58,217 nt of DNA from Woeseiaceae bacterium (lineage in GTDB: Bacteria; Pseudomonadota; Gammaproteobacteria; Steroidobacterales; Woeseiaceae), in NCBI GenBank assembly GCA_028279985.1, contig JANQMR010000021.1, positions 1-58,217 of the forward strand. Reading direction: 5' to 3'. Below the pieces are notes generated by a model, which did not search any database, was not told the origin of the DNA, and saw only the letters and a program-made list of their open reading frames with translations. This document shows, piece after piece, positions 35,462 through 45,568 of the stretch (within the stretch, counting starts at the first letter, position 1; the number at the start of each line of letters is the position of its first letter). Position numbers and translations under genes: made by a program.

Positions 35462-36226
35462 TCACATCCGCAGCGCCCCGTCTACCTCGATACAGCGCCC
35501 GCTGATGTAGTCGTTCTCGAATATGAACTGCACCGCCTGCGCGATCTCCTCCGGTTCGCCGACGCGCCCGGCCGGGATCATCGCGGTGAGCTTGTCGCGC
35601 GCTTCCGGTTTCATCGCCATGACCATCTCGGTGCCGATGAAACCGGGTGCGATGGAAGCCGCGCGAATACCGTAACGCGCAAACTCTTTTGCCCAGACGA
35701 CGGTCAGCGCGTGTACCCCGGCTTTGGCCGCCGAATAGTTCGCCTGCCCCATGTTGCCGGCGCGGCTGATCGACGAGATGTTGACGATGCACCCGGCCGT
35801 GCCGCGTTCGACCATCTTCGCCGCGGCCTCGCGCCCGCACAGGAACACGCCGGTGAGATTCACGTCGATGACCGATTGCCACTGCTCGATCGTCATTTTC
35901 GACTGCTGCTCGCCGTTCTTGTATTTGATCGTCAGTGCGTCGCGGGTGATGCCGGCGTTGTTGACCAGACCGTCGAGCGCGCCGAAGTCCGAGTCGATGC
36001 GGTGGATCGTATCGATCACCCGGCTTTCGTCGGCGACGTTGGTCACGTAGGTCCGCACTTCCGGCGCACCGCCATTCCGGCAGAGCGCAGCCGTTTCGTC
36101 CAGGGTGTCATCGTCCAGATCGACGAGTGCGAGCCTGCTGCCCGCGGCGGCGATCCTCTTGGCCATTGCCGCGCCGAGCCCACGCCCGCCGCCCGTGATG
36201 ACGATCGTCTTGTCCTTTAGATCCAT
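35462..36226 (-). CDS. Short-chain dehydrogenase/reductase (FabG/PhaB-like)
   Basis: A 254-residue SDR with the Rossmann TGGGRGLGAAMAKRI motif, NNAGIT, the catalytic Ser in NISSISRAGN and YSAAK, and a C-terminal GEPEEIAQAVQF segment typical of FabG-type enzymes. A 3-oxoacyl-ACP or acetoacetyl-CoA reductase role is likely, but the substrate cannot be settled. ATG 36226 is preceded by GGGAG; an in-frame ATG six codons upstream is less well placed. A set of 14-bp repeats lies just upstream. Confidence 0.88.
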   Translation of the reverse strand: MDLKDKTIVITGGGRGLGAAMAKRIAAAGSRLALVDLDDDTLDETAALCRNGGAPEVRTYVTNVADESRVIDTIHRIDSDFGALDGLVNNAGITRDALTIKYKNGEQQSKMTIEQWQSVIDVNLTGVFLCGREAAAKMVERGTAGCIVNISSISRAGNMGQANYSAAKAGVHALTVVWAKEFARYGIRAASIAPGFIGTEMVMAMKPEARDKLTAMIPAGRVGEPEEIAQAVQFIFENDYISGRCIEVDGALRM

Positions 36227-36240
36227 GTCGACTCCCGCAG

Positions 36241-36296
36241 GCAATTGCCGACCTGCAATTGCCTGCCTGCAGTTGTTGGTGTGCGATTGTTGGTGT
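36241..36296. repeat. Four 14-bp tandem repeats upstream of the SDR gene
   Basis: Units start at 36241, 36255, 36269 and 36283. The first two share GCAATTGCC and the last two share ATTGTTGGTGT or a close form. The CAATTGCC core also occurs in the ccoP 3' repeat at 13600-13641. Confidence 0.8.
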
Positions 36297-36435
36297 TGGG
36301 CGGCGATCGATCGGGGCGGCCCGTTTTTGTGCGGCGCACCATACCAGAATCTATCGGTAACTGCCTACGGTTGCGTTGCCTGCCCGGCGTTACAATCGTC
36401 CGACTACCGCCGCAATCCGGCAAACCGGGGGGCCG

Positions 36436-37260
36436 ATGACGGATCCGGGCGATACGCCGTCCAGTCGCGAGGACATGCCTTTCGTGGCGCCGTGCCGGAA
36501 CCTTTCGCCGTGGGCGCCTTTCGGCTGGCTCAAACGCGGTGTCGGCGATTTGCTGCAGGCGCCGCAACAAAGCCTGTTCTACGGCCTCATGGTCGCCATT
36601 CTAATCGGCATCGTGTCGCTGCTTGCCTGGTTTCGCGGCAGCCAATGGATCATGTTCGCGATGCTCGGCGGTTTCGTGTTCCTCGCGCCGCTGACCTGTA
36701 TCGGTCTTTATGCGATCAGCGCACAACTCGAGCGCGGCCAGGAGCCCTCGCTCGTGCGCAGTTTTCGCGCCGCGTTCCGGCGGCATATCGGCAACGAGGC
36801 CGTCTTCGCGCTGGTGTTGCTGGTGATTTTTCTGGTCTGGGCGCGCGCGGCGATCATGGTCGCGGTCTTCTTTCCGACCGACGGCGATACGAGCTCACAG
36901 GAGCTGACCGGCTTCCTGGCCTTCGGCAGCATGGTCGGCGCGGTATTCGCATCGGTGACGTTTTCCGCGAGCGCGTTCTCGCTGCCGATGATCATGCATC
37001 GCGACGTAGACAGCGTGACCGCAATCGTCACGTCGATCAATGCCGTGCTGCGCAACAAACTCGCAATGACCGTCTGGCTGGCGCTGATCGTGGCCGGGCT
37101 CGCGATCGGGGTGGCCACCGCCTTCGTCGGGCTGATCGTGATCGTGCCGGTGATCGGATACGCGGCATGGCACGGCTATCTGGAGACCGTCGACGCCGGC
37201 CGCTTTCCGCGCCATAGCGTCGGGATCACCGCCACCCCGCGCAGCGGCCTGCCGGCCTGA
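36436..37260 (+). CDS. DUF2189 integral membrane protein
   Basis: A 274-residue protein with about six membrane helices. The family start pattern APFGWLKRGVGDLLQAPQQSLFYG and the helix MFAMLGGFVFLAPLTCIGLYAIS identify DUF2189. Function is unknown; members often lie near cytochrome oxidase or respiratory genes. ATG 36436 is preceded by a GGGGGG run. The gene is divergent from the SDR gene. Confidence 0.88.
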   Translation: MTDPGDTPSSREDMPFVAPCRNLSPWAPFGWLKRGVGDLLQAPQQSLFYGLMVAILIGIVSLLAWFRGSQWIMFAMLGGFVFLAPLTCIGLYAISAQLERGQEPSLVRSFRAAFRRHIGNEAVFALVLLVIFLVWARAAIMVAVFFPTDGDTSSQELTGFLAFGSMVGAVFASVTFSASAFSLPMIMHRDVDSVTAIVTSINAVLRNKLAMTVWLALIVAGLAIGVATAFVGLIVIVPVIGYAAWHGYLETVDAGRFPRHSVGITATPRSGLPA

Positions 37261-37284
37261 GGTCTGTCGACCGGAGCCGGCCGA

Positions 37285-37394
37285 CAAGTCCTAGAAAGAC
37301 CCTAATACAAAGACCCTAATGCAAAGACCCTAAGCAAAAACCCTAGCAAAGACCCTGGAACAGATCCTAGACAGATCCTAGACAGGTCCTAGAC
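37285..37394. repeat. Degenerate GACCCTA tandem array at the 3' end of glk
   Basis: About nine units of 11-14 bp with the core GA(C/T)CCTA fill the 128-nt spacer between the convergent DUF2189 and glk genes. Read from glk, the array begins at its stop codon (TAG, 37391-37389) with GGATCTGTCTA copies. Confidence 0.8.
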
Positions 37395-38372
37395 CGAAGA
37401 CTGCGCCAATCTCGCCGCGCAATAGCTCGCCCCCAACAGGCCCGGCTGCTCGTGCAGTATCAGTTGGGTTGGGATTCTCTCCATCAGCGAGCGGTGCCGG
37501 CCCTTGCGTTCGAAGCCGGCGCGAAAAGTGCTGTTGGCGATCAACTCCGGATAACGCCGCACGATGCCGCCGGCGATGTAAATCCCGTCCTCGGCCCCGA
37601 GCGCCAAGGCGAAGTCGCCGGCGAACTGGCCCAGGAGCTCGAAGAACACCTGCACGGCTTCGGCGGCCAGCCCGTCGCTGCGTTCGATCGCCGCGGCAAA
37701 AATCTCCGCGGCGCCGAGCGGCGTGCGCCGTTCTCCGTGTATCTGGGTGATGGCCCAATACAGGTTCTCGAGCCCGGGGCCGGACACCAGGCGCTCGGTG
37801 GACACGCGATCGAAGCGTTCCCTGAGCGCGGTGAGAATCTCCAGTTGCACCTGCGTCTCCGGCGCGAATCCGCCGTGACTGGCTTCTCCCGCCAGCGGCA
37901 ATACCAGGTCGCCGCGTTTGACCAGGCCCACGGCACCGAGACCGGTGCCGGGTCCCAGGACGCCGACGGTGTAAGCGTCGAGCGCCAAACTCTCGGCCAG
38001 CGGCAGGCCGACGGCAAGACAATCGTCACCGTCGAGCAACGGAATCGAATAGGCGATGGCCTCGAAGTCGTTCAACAGTTGGACGGTTGCGCCCGGGAAG
38101 GACTGGCGCAGGTCGCCGGCGGCAATGACCCAGGGGTTGTTGGTGAAACGCACCCGTTCATCGACGATCGGGCCAGCCGCGGCGAGGCAGATGACGAGCG
38201 GCGTGCCGGCACCGACGGATTCGAGGTAATGGCGGATGGCCGCGTCCGCCGATTCGAAATCCGCGCACTTGAGCTTGGCGATTTCCGAAAAGGTCTTGTC
38301 CTGGCCGTCGGTGAGCGCGAATCGCGCATTGGTACCGCCGATGTCACCGATCAGCAACCCCCCGTCAGACAT
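37389..38372 (-). CDS. glk: Glucokinase
   Basis: A 327-residue ROK-independent bacterial glucokinase with the N-terminal phosphate-binding GDIGGTNARFAL, the LNDFEAIAYS and GPGTGLGAVGL motifs and a catalytic Asp in the NDFE region. It phosphorylates glucose with ATP for the Entner-Doudoroff route. ATG 38372 is preceded by GGGGGAG; an upstream start would add seven residues. It is last in the zwf-pgl-edd-glk set. Confidence 0.95.
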   Translation of the reverse strand: MSDGGLLIGDIGGTNARFALTDGQDKTFSEIAKLKCADFESADAAIRHYLESVGAGTPLVICLAAAGPIVDERVRFTNNPWVIAAGDLRQSFPGATVQLLNDFEAIAYSIPLLDGDDCLAVGLPLAESLALDAYTVGVLGPGTGLGAVGLVKRGDLVLPLAGEASHGGFAPETQVQLEILTALRERFDRVSTERLVSGPGLENLYWAITQIHGERRTPLGAAEIFAAAIERSDGLAAEAVQVFFELLGQFAGDFALALGAEDGIYIAGGIVRRYPELIANSTFRAGFERKGRHRSLMERIPTQLILHEQPGLLGASYCAARLAQSSV

Positions 38373-38477
38373 CGCACTCCCCCGATCGATCAAGCCTCTG
38401 GCACATGGATTGGCGAACGGCGCTCATGCTCTCATACGCGAGCCGGATCGACATCACCATTTTCCCGAACGGACGTT

Positions 38478-40286
38478 TCAGTGGCCGCCGAAGATCGTCG
38501 CGCCGGCTTCGGCGTCGCAGGCTTGGGCGCGAAACACGGCAAAGAGCTCACGGCCCATGCCGGAATGGCCGGGGCTCAGGTCGTATGCCGGTTCGGGCCG
38601 CCGCTCGATGTCCGGCACCGCGGCATTCAGTCGCCCGCTGCGCGCGCAGATCGTGATCCGGTCGCCGTCTCGTATCTTGCCGATCGGGCCGCCGTGCACC
38701 GCCTCGGGGGTTACCTGTATCGCCGCGAGGACTTTGCCCGACGCGCCGGACATCCGGCCGTCGGTCAGCAAGGCCACCTTGAATCCCCGGTTTTGCAGCA
38801 CCCCCAGATACGGTGTGAGCTTGTGCAGCTCCGGCATGCCGTTCGCGCAGGGTCCCTGGTAAGGCAACACGGCGACGAAATCCCGCTCCAGCTCGCCGGC
38901 GTTGAAGGCCCGGGTGAGTTCCTCCTGCGACCGGAACACACGCGCCGGCGCCTCGACCGTATGATGCGCCTCGGCAACCGCCGACAGCTTGACGATGGCC
39001 CGGCCGAGGTTACCCTCGACGAGCTTGAGACCGCCCTCGGCGTCAAACGGATCGCCGGCCGGCCTCAGGATCTCGGTGTCCAGCGATTGCCGCTCGGCCG
39101 ACTTCCAGGCGATGCCGTCACCGTCGATCGAGGGCTCCACGCAGAATCGGTCGAGACCATCGCCCATGATGGTTCTCACATCGCCGTGCAACATCCCCGC
39201 GTCGAGCAACTCGGCGATCGCAAAGCCTAGGCCGCCGGCAGCGTGGAAGTGATTGACGTCGGCAATCCCGTTGGGATACACGCGGGCGATCAACGGCACC
39301 GCCGACGACAAGTCGGCGAAATCCTGCCAGTCGATCCGGATGCCGGCCGCCTTGGCAATCGCCACCAGGTGTATCGTGTGATTGGTCGAGCCGCCCGTCG
39401 CCAGCAGGCCGACGATGGCATTGACGATGGCGCGCTCGTCGACGATTTCACCGATCGGCGTATAGCTGTCGCCCAGGCGAGTCAGCGAGAGCACGCGCCG
39501 CACCGCCTCGGCCGTCAACCTGGGCCTCAGATTCGAGCCCGGGTTGACGAAGGAACCGCCCGGAAGCTGCAAGCCCATGAATTCCATCAGCATCTGGTTG
39601 CTGTTGGCGGTGCCGTAAAACGTGCAGGTCCCGGGCGCGTGGTAGGCGGCCGACTCGGCGGCCAGCAACTCCTCGCGGCCGACCCGGCCGGCGGCGTATG
39701 CCTCGCGCACCTGGGCTTTTTCCTTGTTGGACAGGCCCGATACCATCGGGCCTGCCGGCACGAAAATCGTCGGCAGATGACCGAAAGACAGCGCGCCGAT
39801 CAAAAGCCCGGGCACGATCTTGTCGCATACGCCCATCAGCACCGCGGCATCGAACATGTCGTGCGACAGCGCCACGGCCGTGGACAAAGCGATGACGTCG
39901 CGGCTGAACAGCGACAAATCCATGCCGTCCTGTCCCTGGGTAACGCCGTCGCACATCGCGGGAACGCCACCGGCGAACTGCGCGACCGCCCCGGCTTCGG
40001 CAGCCGCGCGCTTGACCTGTGCCGGATAGGTTTCCAGCGGCTGGTGCGCGCTCAGCATGTCGTTGTAGGCGGACACGATACCGATGTTCGGCGCCTGCGA
40101 GTCGGACAGCGCGGTTTTGTCCACCCGGCCGCTGGCGGCCATGCCGTGCGCGAGATTGCTGCACGACAAGCCGCCCCGCGCCGGTCCGTCACCGGCCGCC
40201 TTGCGGATACGATGGAGGTACGCGGCCCGGCTCGACTCGCTGCGCCGGCGAACGCGTTCGGTGACTGCCTGAATGGTCGGGTTCAT
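38478..40286 (-). CDS. edd: 6-phosphogluconate dehydratase
   Basis: A 602-residue member of the IlvD/Edd family that converts 6-phosphogluconate to KDPG. Iron-sulfur and active-site motifs are visible: [40 protein letters not shown] and [16 protein letters not shown] 40286 ([12 protein letters not shown]) fits the family start. The matching eda aldolase is not in the window. Confidence 0.96.
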   Translation of the reverse strand: MNPTIQAVTERVRRRSESSRAAYLHRIRKAAGDGPARGGLSCSNLAHGMAASGRVDKTALSDSQAPNIGIVSAYNDMLSAHQPLETYPAQVKRAAAEAGAVAQFAGGVPAMCDGVTQGQDGMDLSLFSRDVIALSTAVALSHDMFDAAVLMGVCDKIVPGLLIGALSFGHLPTIFVPAGPMVSGLSNKEKAQVREAYAAGRVGREELLAAESAAYHAPGTCTFYGTANSNQMLMEFMGLQLPGGSFVNPGSNLRPRLTAEAVRRVLSLTRLGDSYTPIGEIVDERAIVNAIVGLLATGGSTNHTIHLVAIAKAAGIRIDWQDFADLSSAVPLIARVYPNGIADVNHFHAAGGLGFAIAELLDAGMLHGDVRTIMGDGLDRFCVEPSIDGDGIAWKSAERQSLDTEILRPAGDPFDAEGGLKLVEGNLGRAIVKLSAVAEAHHTVEAPARVFRSQEELTRAFNAGELERDFVAVLPYQGPCANGMPELHKLTPYLGVLQNRGFKVALLTDGRMSGASGKVLAAIQVTPEAVHGGPIGKIRDGDRITICARSGRLNAAVPDIERRPEPAYDLSPGHSGMGRELFAVFRAQACDAEAGATIFGGH

Positions 40287-40359
40287 GGGCTGATGGATCT
40301 CCGATGGGGGCACGCGTTTCGGCGGCGGAACAGGACGGGCAAAACGTCCGGACTCGGTT

Positions 40360-41040
40360 TCACTGCGCCCAGTACGTGCGAACGGGCGCGCGCTTTTGCC
40401 TCAGCATGGCCGAGACGGGAAACAGGTCCGGCGCCGAGCGCGCGCGTTCGAGCACGCGGCGCTTCTCGTCGCCGAAGATCAGCAACACGATCTCGTCGCT
40501 GCGGGACAGGGCCGCAAGCGTCAGGCTAAGGCGCCTGTGCGGACTCGCCGCCGTCGAAACCGGAATGCAGAACGCGCGCGACTCGCCGTCCAGTCCGAGC
40601 CGGAGCTCGTCCGCATCGGGGAACAGGGACGCAAAATGGCCGTCCGTGCCCATGCCGAGCATGGCGCAGGCGAAGGGCAACAGGGGAACGCCTTCCTCGT
40701 TGAGCTCCGAGACGCGCTCCTCGACCGTTTTGCCTTCGACGTACATCGGCACGAAGCGCGCCTCGGCCGCCGGCCCGACCAGTAGCTTGTCGCGCAATAG
40801 CTTCTCGTTGCTGGCTTCGTCATCGACCGGCACCCAGCGCTCGTCGCTCAGCAGTACGTTGACGCGCTCCCATTCGAGGTCCGCTTTTGCGAGCGCCTCG
40901 AAACAGGCCACGGGCGTCGTACCGCCGCTGACGACGATCGACGCCCTGCGCTGCGATTCGAGACGTCGCGACAGGTTGGCGGCGATCTTCTCGGCCACGG
41001 CGGCGGATGCCGCTTCGCGGGATTCGAACTCGTAGTACAT
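40360..41040 (-). CDS. pgl: 6-phosphogluconolactonase
   Basis: A 226-residue SugarP-isomerase-fold enzyme of the DevB type. [25 protein letters not shown] and [14 protein letters not shown] are the family signatures. It hydrolyses 6-phosphogluconolactone made by Zwf. The gene lies 40 nt downstream of zwf. Confidence 0.95.
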   Translation of the reverse strand: MYYEFESREAASAAVAEKIAANLSRRLESQRRASIVVSGGTTPVACFEALAKADLEWERVNVLLSDERWVPVDDEASNEKLLRDKLLVGPAAEARFVPMYVEGKTVEERVSELNEEGVPLLPFACAMLGMGTDGHFASLFPDADELRLGLDGESRAFCIPVSTAASPHRRLSLTLAALSRSDEIVLLIFGDEKRRVLERARSAPDLFPVSAMLRQKRAPVRTYWAQ

Positions 41041-41080
41041 ACCCTTACCTCTCCGTTTGGATCTCGGCGCCTGTAGTCCC

Positions 41081-42553
41081 TCAGGCGTCGGCCTGCCAGG
41101 CGCGGCCGTCGCGGTCGAGCAGCAGCGAAGACCCGGAAGGTCCCCAGGAGCCGGCGACGTAGCTCTCGACCTTCTGGCCGGCCTCCTGCCAGCCGGCGAC
41201 GATGCCGTCGATCCATTGCCAGGCCGTTTCGACTTCGTCCCGGCGCATGAACAGCGCCGGATTGCCGCGCAGCACTTCGATCAGCAGCCGCTCGTACGCG
41301 TCCGGGTAGCGGATGCCGAAGGTCTCCTCGAAACTGAGGTTCAAGGACACGGGCCGGAGCTCGAAGCCGCCCGGCCCGGGCTCCTTGGCCATGACCGTGA
41401 GCTCGACGCCTTCGTCGGGTTGCAGCCTTATCACCAACTGGTTCGGCTGCACGTTGTACTTCTGCTCCGGAAAAATCGAATGAGGCACTTCGTGGAACTG
41501 CACGACGATCTCGGAATGCTTCGAATGCAGGCGTTTGCCGGTACGAACGTAGAACGGCACGTTGGACCAGCGCCAGTTGTCGATCTCGAGCTTGAGCGCG
41601 ACGAAGGTCTCGGTCGTGCTCCCGGCGTTGCCGAGTTCCTCGGCGTAGGCCGGCACGGTAGCGCCGTTGATCGCGCCGGCCGCATATTGCCCGCGCACGG
41701 TGCGGCTTCGTACCGCCTCACCTTCGATCATGCGCAAGGCTCTCAGCACTTTCATTTTTTCGTCCCGAACCGAGTCGTGGCCGAGGCTCGACGGCGGTTC
41801 CATCGCAACCAGGCAGACGAGCTGCAGCAGGTGGTTTTGCACCATGTCGCGCAGGGCGCCGATCTTGTCGTAGAACTCGATGCGCCCGCCGACGCCCAGC
41901 GCCTCGGCAACCGTGATCTGCACGTGATCGACGGCGCCGCGCCTCCACAAGGGTTCGAATAACGAGTTCGCGAAGCGCAGCGCTAGCAGGTTCTGTACCG
42001 TTTCCTTGCCGAGATAGTGGTCGATACGATAGATCCGGTCCTCGGCGAAACAGCGGCCGACGTCGTCGTTGATTGCCAGCGCCGATGCGTAGTCGTGACC
42101 GACGGGTTTCTCCAGTACGATGCGGCTGCCTGCGTTCACCAGTCCGTTTACCCGGAGACCGGTGGCAATCGCCCCGTACAGGGACGGGGCCGTGGCCAGG
42201 TAGGCGATCCGGACCCTGTCCTCGAAGCCGGCCAGCGCCGAAACCAGATCGCTCCAGGCATCGTGCGCAAAGGCGTCGGCCTGGAAATAGTGGATCCGTT
42301 CGGCGAAGGCCCGCCAGCCTTTAGCCTCGAATTCACCCTCGCGCAGGTTCGCGCGGAGCGAGGCCTCGACTTCGGCAAGATAGGCGTCGCGCGTCAGCGC
42401 GCCACGGCTGGCGGCGATGATACGACTGTCGCCGGTGAGCTGCCCGTCGCGATCGCGGTGGTACAGCGCCGGCAACAATTTACGCATCGCAAGATCGCCG
42501 GTGCCGCCGAAAATGATCAGGTCGAAACATTCGACCGGCACGAAATTGGCCAT
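41081..42553 (-). CDS. zwf: Glucose-6-phosphate 1-dehydrogenase
   Basis: A 490-residue enzyme with N-terminal IIFGGTGDLAMRKLLPAL, the VLEKPVGHD motif and the active-site RIDHYLGKETVQN. The length and order match Zwf. It is first gene of zwf-pgl-edd-glk, divergent from hexR, with a HexR-like box upstream. Confidence 0.97.
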   Translation of the reverse strand: MANFVPVECFDLIIFGGTGDLAMRKLLPALYHRDRDGQLTGDSRIIAASRGALTRDAYLAEVEASLRANLREGEFEAKGWRAFAERIHYFQADAFAHDAWSDLVSALAGFEDRVRIAYLATAPSLYGAIATGLRVNGLVNAGSRIVLEKPVGHDYASALAINDDVGRCFAEDRIYRIDHYLGKETVQNLLALRFANSLFEPLWRRGAVDHVQITVAEALGVGGRIEFYDKIGALRDMVQNHLLQLVCLVAMEPPSSLGHDSVRDEKMKVLRALRMIEGEAVRSRTVRGQYAAGAINGATVPAYAEELGNAGSTTETFVALKLEIDNWRWSNVPFYVRTGKRLHSKHSEIVVQFHEVPHSIFPEQKYNVQPNQLVIRLQPDEGVELTVMAKEPGPGGFELRPVSLNLSFEETFGIRYPDAYERLLIEVLRGNPALFMRRDEVETAWQWIDGIVAGWQEAGQKVESYVAGSWGPSGSSLLLDRDGRAWQADA

Positions 42554-42573
42554 CTCACTCCCTCGACTGATTC

Positions 42574-42588
42574 TGAAATTTTACTACG
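42574..42588. promoter_or_regulatory. Second, imperfect HexR-like box in the zwf upstream region
   Basis: TGAAATTTTACTACG resembles the HexR consensus TGTARTWWWAYTACA with two mismatches. It lies 21 nt upstream of the zwf start, on the zwf-proximal side of the divergent region. Confidence 0.5.
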
Positions 42589-42636
42589 ACTGAACCTATT
42601 TTTGGAATTTTCTTCGTGATTTCAGAATGCGGATAC

Positions 42637-42651
42637 TGTAGTTTTACTACA
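42637..42651. promoter_or_regulatory. HexR box overlapping the hexR start codon
   Basis: TGTAGTTTTACTACA is a perfect 5-bp-arm palindrome that fits the known HexR consensus. Its last base is the A of the hexR ATG at 42651. Autoregulation of hexR and control of zwf are expected. Confidence 0.8.
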
Positions 42652-43481
42652 TGTTGGCGCAAATCGAAAACCGGCTCCCATCCTTGAGCCGCGCCGAGCG
42701 GCGTGTCGGGCAGTGGCTTCTGGCGCATCCGCGCCAGGCTGCCGGGGCGACCCTGGCCGAGGTGGCCGGCGCCTGCGGCACCAGCGAGCCGACGGTCATC
42801 CGATTCTGCCGCAAGCTCGGGCTCGGCGGCTTCCGGGAGCTGACCATCCGCCTGACCGAGGCCTTGAGCCGGCCGGCAGGCTACGTGCACCGGGATGTCC
42901 TTGCGGACGACAAGGCCGTCGATGCGGCGATCAAGGTGCTGGACGCCTCGATCCAATCGCTGATCGAAGTCCGGGCGGAGCTCAGCGGTATCCCTATCGA
43001 ACGGGCCGTCGCGATACTCGCCGAGGCACGGCAGGTCGCGTTCGCCGGCCTAGGCGCGTCGGGTTACGTCGCGCGCGACGCCAGCCACAAGTTCTTTCGC
43101 CTGGGGATACCCTGCTCGGCCCTGACCGACACACCCGGCATCCTGCAGTACGCGGCCGTTGCCGGACCGGGCGACGTACTCGTCCTGATCTCGAAAACCG
43201 GGCGCGCGCCGGACACCGTGCGTGCGGCCGCTCGCCGCAGCGGCGGCGCAACGGTCATTGCCGCCACCGACCCGACCTCGCCGCTGGCGCGGGAAGCCGC
43301 GCTGGTACTGCCCTGCCGGCCGCAGGAAGACACCAATGTCTACACGCCGATGAGCTCGCGGCTGGCGCAACTGGCGCTCCTCGACGCGATCCAGGTGGCG
43401 CTGGCGCTGGCCTTGGGCGAGCCGGCCATCGCCAAGTTACGCGCCAGCAAACAGGCGCTGAGGCGACCGACGACGCACTGA
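42651..43481 (+). CDS. hexR: HexR, RpiR-family regulator of central sugar metabolism
   Basis: A 276-residue regulator with an N-terminal HTH_6 domain (about 1-75; SRAERRVGQWLLAHP, TSEPTVIRFCRKLGLGGFRE) and a SIS sugar-phosphate domain (VAFAGLGASGYVARDASHKFFRLG). HexR binds KDPG and controls Entner-Doudoroff genes. Its location divergent from zwf and the TGTAG-N5-CTACA box support the symbol. No Shine-Dalgarno sequence precedes the ATG. Confidence 0.94.
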   Translation: MLAQIENRLPSLSRAERRVGQWLLAHPRQAAGATLAEVAGACGTSEPTVIRFCRKLGLGGFRELTIRLTEALSRPAGYVHRDVLADDKAVDAAIKVLDASIQSLIEVRAELSGIPIERAVAILAEARQVAFAGLGASGYVARDASHKFFRLGIPCSALTDTPGILQYAAVAGPGDVLVLISKTGRAPDTVRAAARRSGGATVIAATDPTSPLAREAALVLPCRPQEDTNVYTPMSSRLAQLALLDAIQVALALALGEPAIAKLRASKQALRRPTTH

Positions 43482-43581
43482 CTATTTCGTTTTTGGCGCG
43501 TATTTGGTAACAATTCGTTTCTAAACCCGTCGTTTGTGTCGAATACCGGCGGAGCGGGCGCCTTGTCTCGTCTAGAATCGA

Positions 43582-44607
43582 ATGATGAAAACGTCGAATC
43601 CGACGTCGCGTGACATCGCCGATATCGCCGGCGTCTCGCAGGCGACGGTTTCGCGCGCGCTGCGCAACAGCCCGCTGGTCCGCGAGGAGACGCGGCATCG
43701 CATCCAGGCGATCGCGCGCGAGCTCAATTACTACGTCAATCGCAACGCCGCCGGGCTCAGAACCCATCACAGCAATACGCTGGCGCTGTTGATGTTCGAC
43801 GACAGCGAAGGCGCCGACCGGCAGATGAATCTGTTTCTGCTATCGATGCTAGACAACATCACGCGCGCGGCGGCGCGCTTCGGGTACGACGTCCTGGTCT
43901 CCCTGCAGCAGCTCCACGACGACTGGCACATCGAGTACCAGGCGAGCCATCGGGCCGACGGTTTGATCCTGCTGGGTTACGGCGACTACGTCGAGTACCG
44001 CGAGAAACTGGCGGCGCTCGCCGATGCCCACACCCGTTTCATGATCTGGGGGCCGATCGTCAAGGACCAGCCCGGCCACTCGTTCGGCTGCGACAACGAA
44101 AACGGCGGCTACCAGGCGACCCGGCACCTGACCGACCTGGGCCGAAAGCGCATCGCATTCATCGGCAGCACGTCGCGCCGCTGCCCGGAACTCGCGGCCC
44201 GGCATGCCGGTTACCTGCGAGCGCTGGCCGACGCGGGGCTGGCCGCGAACGAAAAAATCCGCGTCCCCGCCAACAACTCCGAGAGCCTCGGCTACCGGGC
44301 GGCGCAGCAGCTAATGGAGAGCGGCGAAGCCTTCGACGCCATTTTCGCCGTCACCGACCTCGTCGCCATCGGCGCGATGCGCGCGCTCCAGGAGGCCGGC
44401 CGCAAAATCCCCGACGACGTAAGCGTCGTGGGCTTCGACGACATGCCACTGGCCGCCTACGTGTCGCCGGCGCTGACGACCGTGCAGCAAGATGCGGAAA
44501 TCGGCGCGGAAGGCCTGGTACGCGGCATCGTCGGCCTGATCGAGGGTGAGCCGGTCGAGTCCGGCTTGATGGCGCCGAAGCTCATCGTGCGGAATTCGAC
44601 GGCCTGA
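43582..44607 (+). CDS. LacI-family transcriptional regulator
   Basis: A 341-residue regulator with an N-terminal helix-turn-helix (about 9-31, SRDIADIAGVSQATVSRALR) and hinge, then a periplasmic-binding-protein-like sugar domain (HRADGLILLGYG, RRIAFIG-like RKRIAFIGSTSR, VVGFDDMPLAAYVSPALTT). It follows hexR by 100 nt. It probably governs a sugar uptake or catabolic operon; the ligand is unknown. Confidence 0.92.
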   Translation: MMKTSNPTSRDIADIAGVSQATVSRALRNSPLVREETRHRIQAIARELNYYVNRNAAGLRTHHSNTLALLMFDDSEGADRQMNLFLLSMLDNITRAAARFGYDVLVSLQQLHDDWHIEYQASHRADGLILLGYGDYVEYREKLAALADAHTRFMIWGPIVKDQPGHSFGCDNENGGYQATRHLTDLGRKRIAFIGSTSRRCPELAARHAGYLRALADAGLAANEKIRVPANNSESLGYRAAQQLMESGEAFDAIFAVTDLVAIGAMRALQEAGRKIPDDVSVVGFDDMPLAAYVSPALTTVQQDAEIGAEGLVRGIVGLIEGEPVESGLMAPKLIVRNSTA

Positions 44608-44656
44608 GTTGGAACAGCCGGCCAACGCGTCCCAGGCCGTTGCAGATAGCGGATCG

Positions 44657-45136
44657 TCATTCCGTTTGGATCAGGCGTGAATCGATTCGCGCCGGCGCTG
44701 GCTTGTGGATCGTCAGCCTGGCGAAATCCTCGTGCATTTGATTGACGAGGACGTTGGCTTCTACTGGGGAGACGATCGACGGCACCCAAAGGACCGCCGT
44801 CTCGCCGCGCTGATACCACTCGTCGCCAATCTCCCGAAAAGCGGCGTAGTCGTCGGCATCGGCCTTGGGCAGATCCTTACGATCCAGCTCCTCTTGCTCG
44901 ACATCGTCCGGGATGTCGGCGGCGACGCAAACGAGCCCTTTCGGAACGGCGCTGGTCTGCCAGTGCACCAGATTCTCGAGCACAGCGAGCGCATATGACT
45001 CGGCGGTGTGAACGACATACTGGTGCGGACTGATCCAACGGCTGCCCCAACGGTGCGTGCCCGTGCCGTCGAAGGGCGGGTACTGTGGGCTGACGATACG
45101 GTAGACGCGCGTGGCGTGGTCAGGCGGGGAGGCCAT
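44657..45136 (-). CDS. RES-domain toxin
   Basis: A 159-residue RES-domain protein. The family residues are visible: RVYRIV near the N-terminus, GSRWISPHQYVVHTAESYALAVLENLVHW and the C-terminal EANVLVNQMHEDFARL. RES toxins degrade NAD+ and are NADase-like bacteriostatic toxins. ATG 45136 is chosen because it is the family start; an in-frame start at 45169 lies deeper in the antitoxin gene. It overlaps the antitoxin by 17 nt. Confidence 0.92.
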   Translation of the reverse strand: MASPPDHATRVYRIVSPQYPPFDGTGTHRWGSRWISPHQYVVHTAESYALAVLENLVHWQTSAVPKGLVCVAADIPDDVEQEELDRKDLPKADADDYAAFREIGDEWYQRGETAVLWVPSIVSPVEANVLVNQMHEDFARLTIHKPAPARIDSRLIQTE

Positions 45137-45560
45137 GCAGTCCGCGTTCGATAACTTCCTCGACCTCACGACCGCCGATTTCGGTCAGGGCGGCCTCGAA
45201 CGGCGCGCGATCGCCGAGTTCCGGGTGCGGATTGGCCATGAAGCGCGCCGCAGCCTCTGGGTCATCAAAGACCGACAGTGCCATGGCGTACAGGCGGGCC
45301 ATACGCTCGGTGGTCTCGCTGACCTGCAGGTTAAAGCGATCGACACGAGTGTACGTTGCTCGAGGCACGATCTTGTTGCGTAGCTGAATGGCGAATTCGC
45401 CGTATTTCGACGCGCCCAGCGCGTCGATAAATGCGTCCAGCGCCGTCTTCGGCATACCCTCACGAACAATATCGTCGAGTTCGCGCATGCTCTTCACCTG
45501 ACGACCGAGGACTCGGCGTCCACCCAGGACATTGGCGATTTGTTCGGCTGCTATACTCAT
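45120..45560 (-). CDS. Xre/MbcA/ParS-family antitoxin (DUF2384)
   Basis: A 146-residue antitoxin with an Xre-like N-terminal helical region and a C-terminal DUF2384 toxin-binding domain (ARLYAMALSVFDDPEAAARF, PHPELGDRAPFEAA, GGREVEEVIERGLHG). It is upstream of and overlapping the RES toxin, the canonical order. Its ATG has no Shine-Dalgarno sequence and lies just past a strong promoter, which predicts a leaderless transcript. Confidence 0.93.
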   Translation of the reverse strand: MSIAAEQIANVLGGRRVLGRQVKSMRELDDIVREGMPKTALDAFIDALGASKYGEFAIQLRNKIVPRATYTRVDRFNLQVSETTERMARLYAMALSVFDDPEAAARFMANPHPELGDRAPFEAALTEIGGREVEEVIERGLHGLPA

Positions 45561-45568
45561 ATAAGTCG

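Noticed and set aside
37452..39230. 592-residue plus-strand frame across glk and edd
   Set aside because: Spans two genes on the opposite strand and has no domain similarity.
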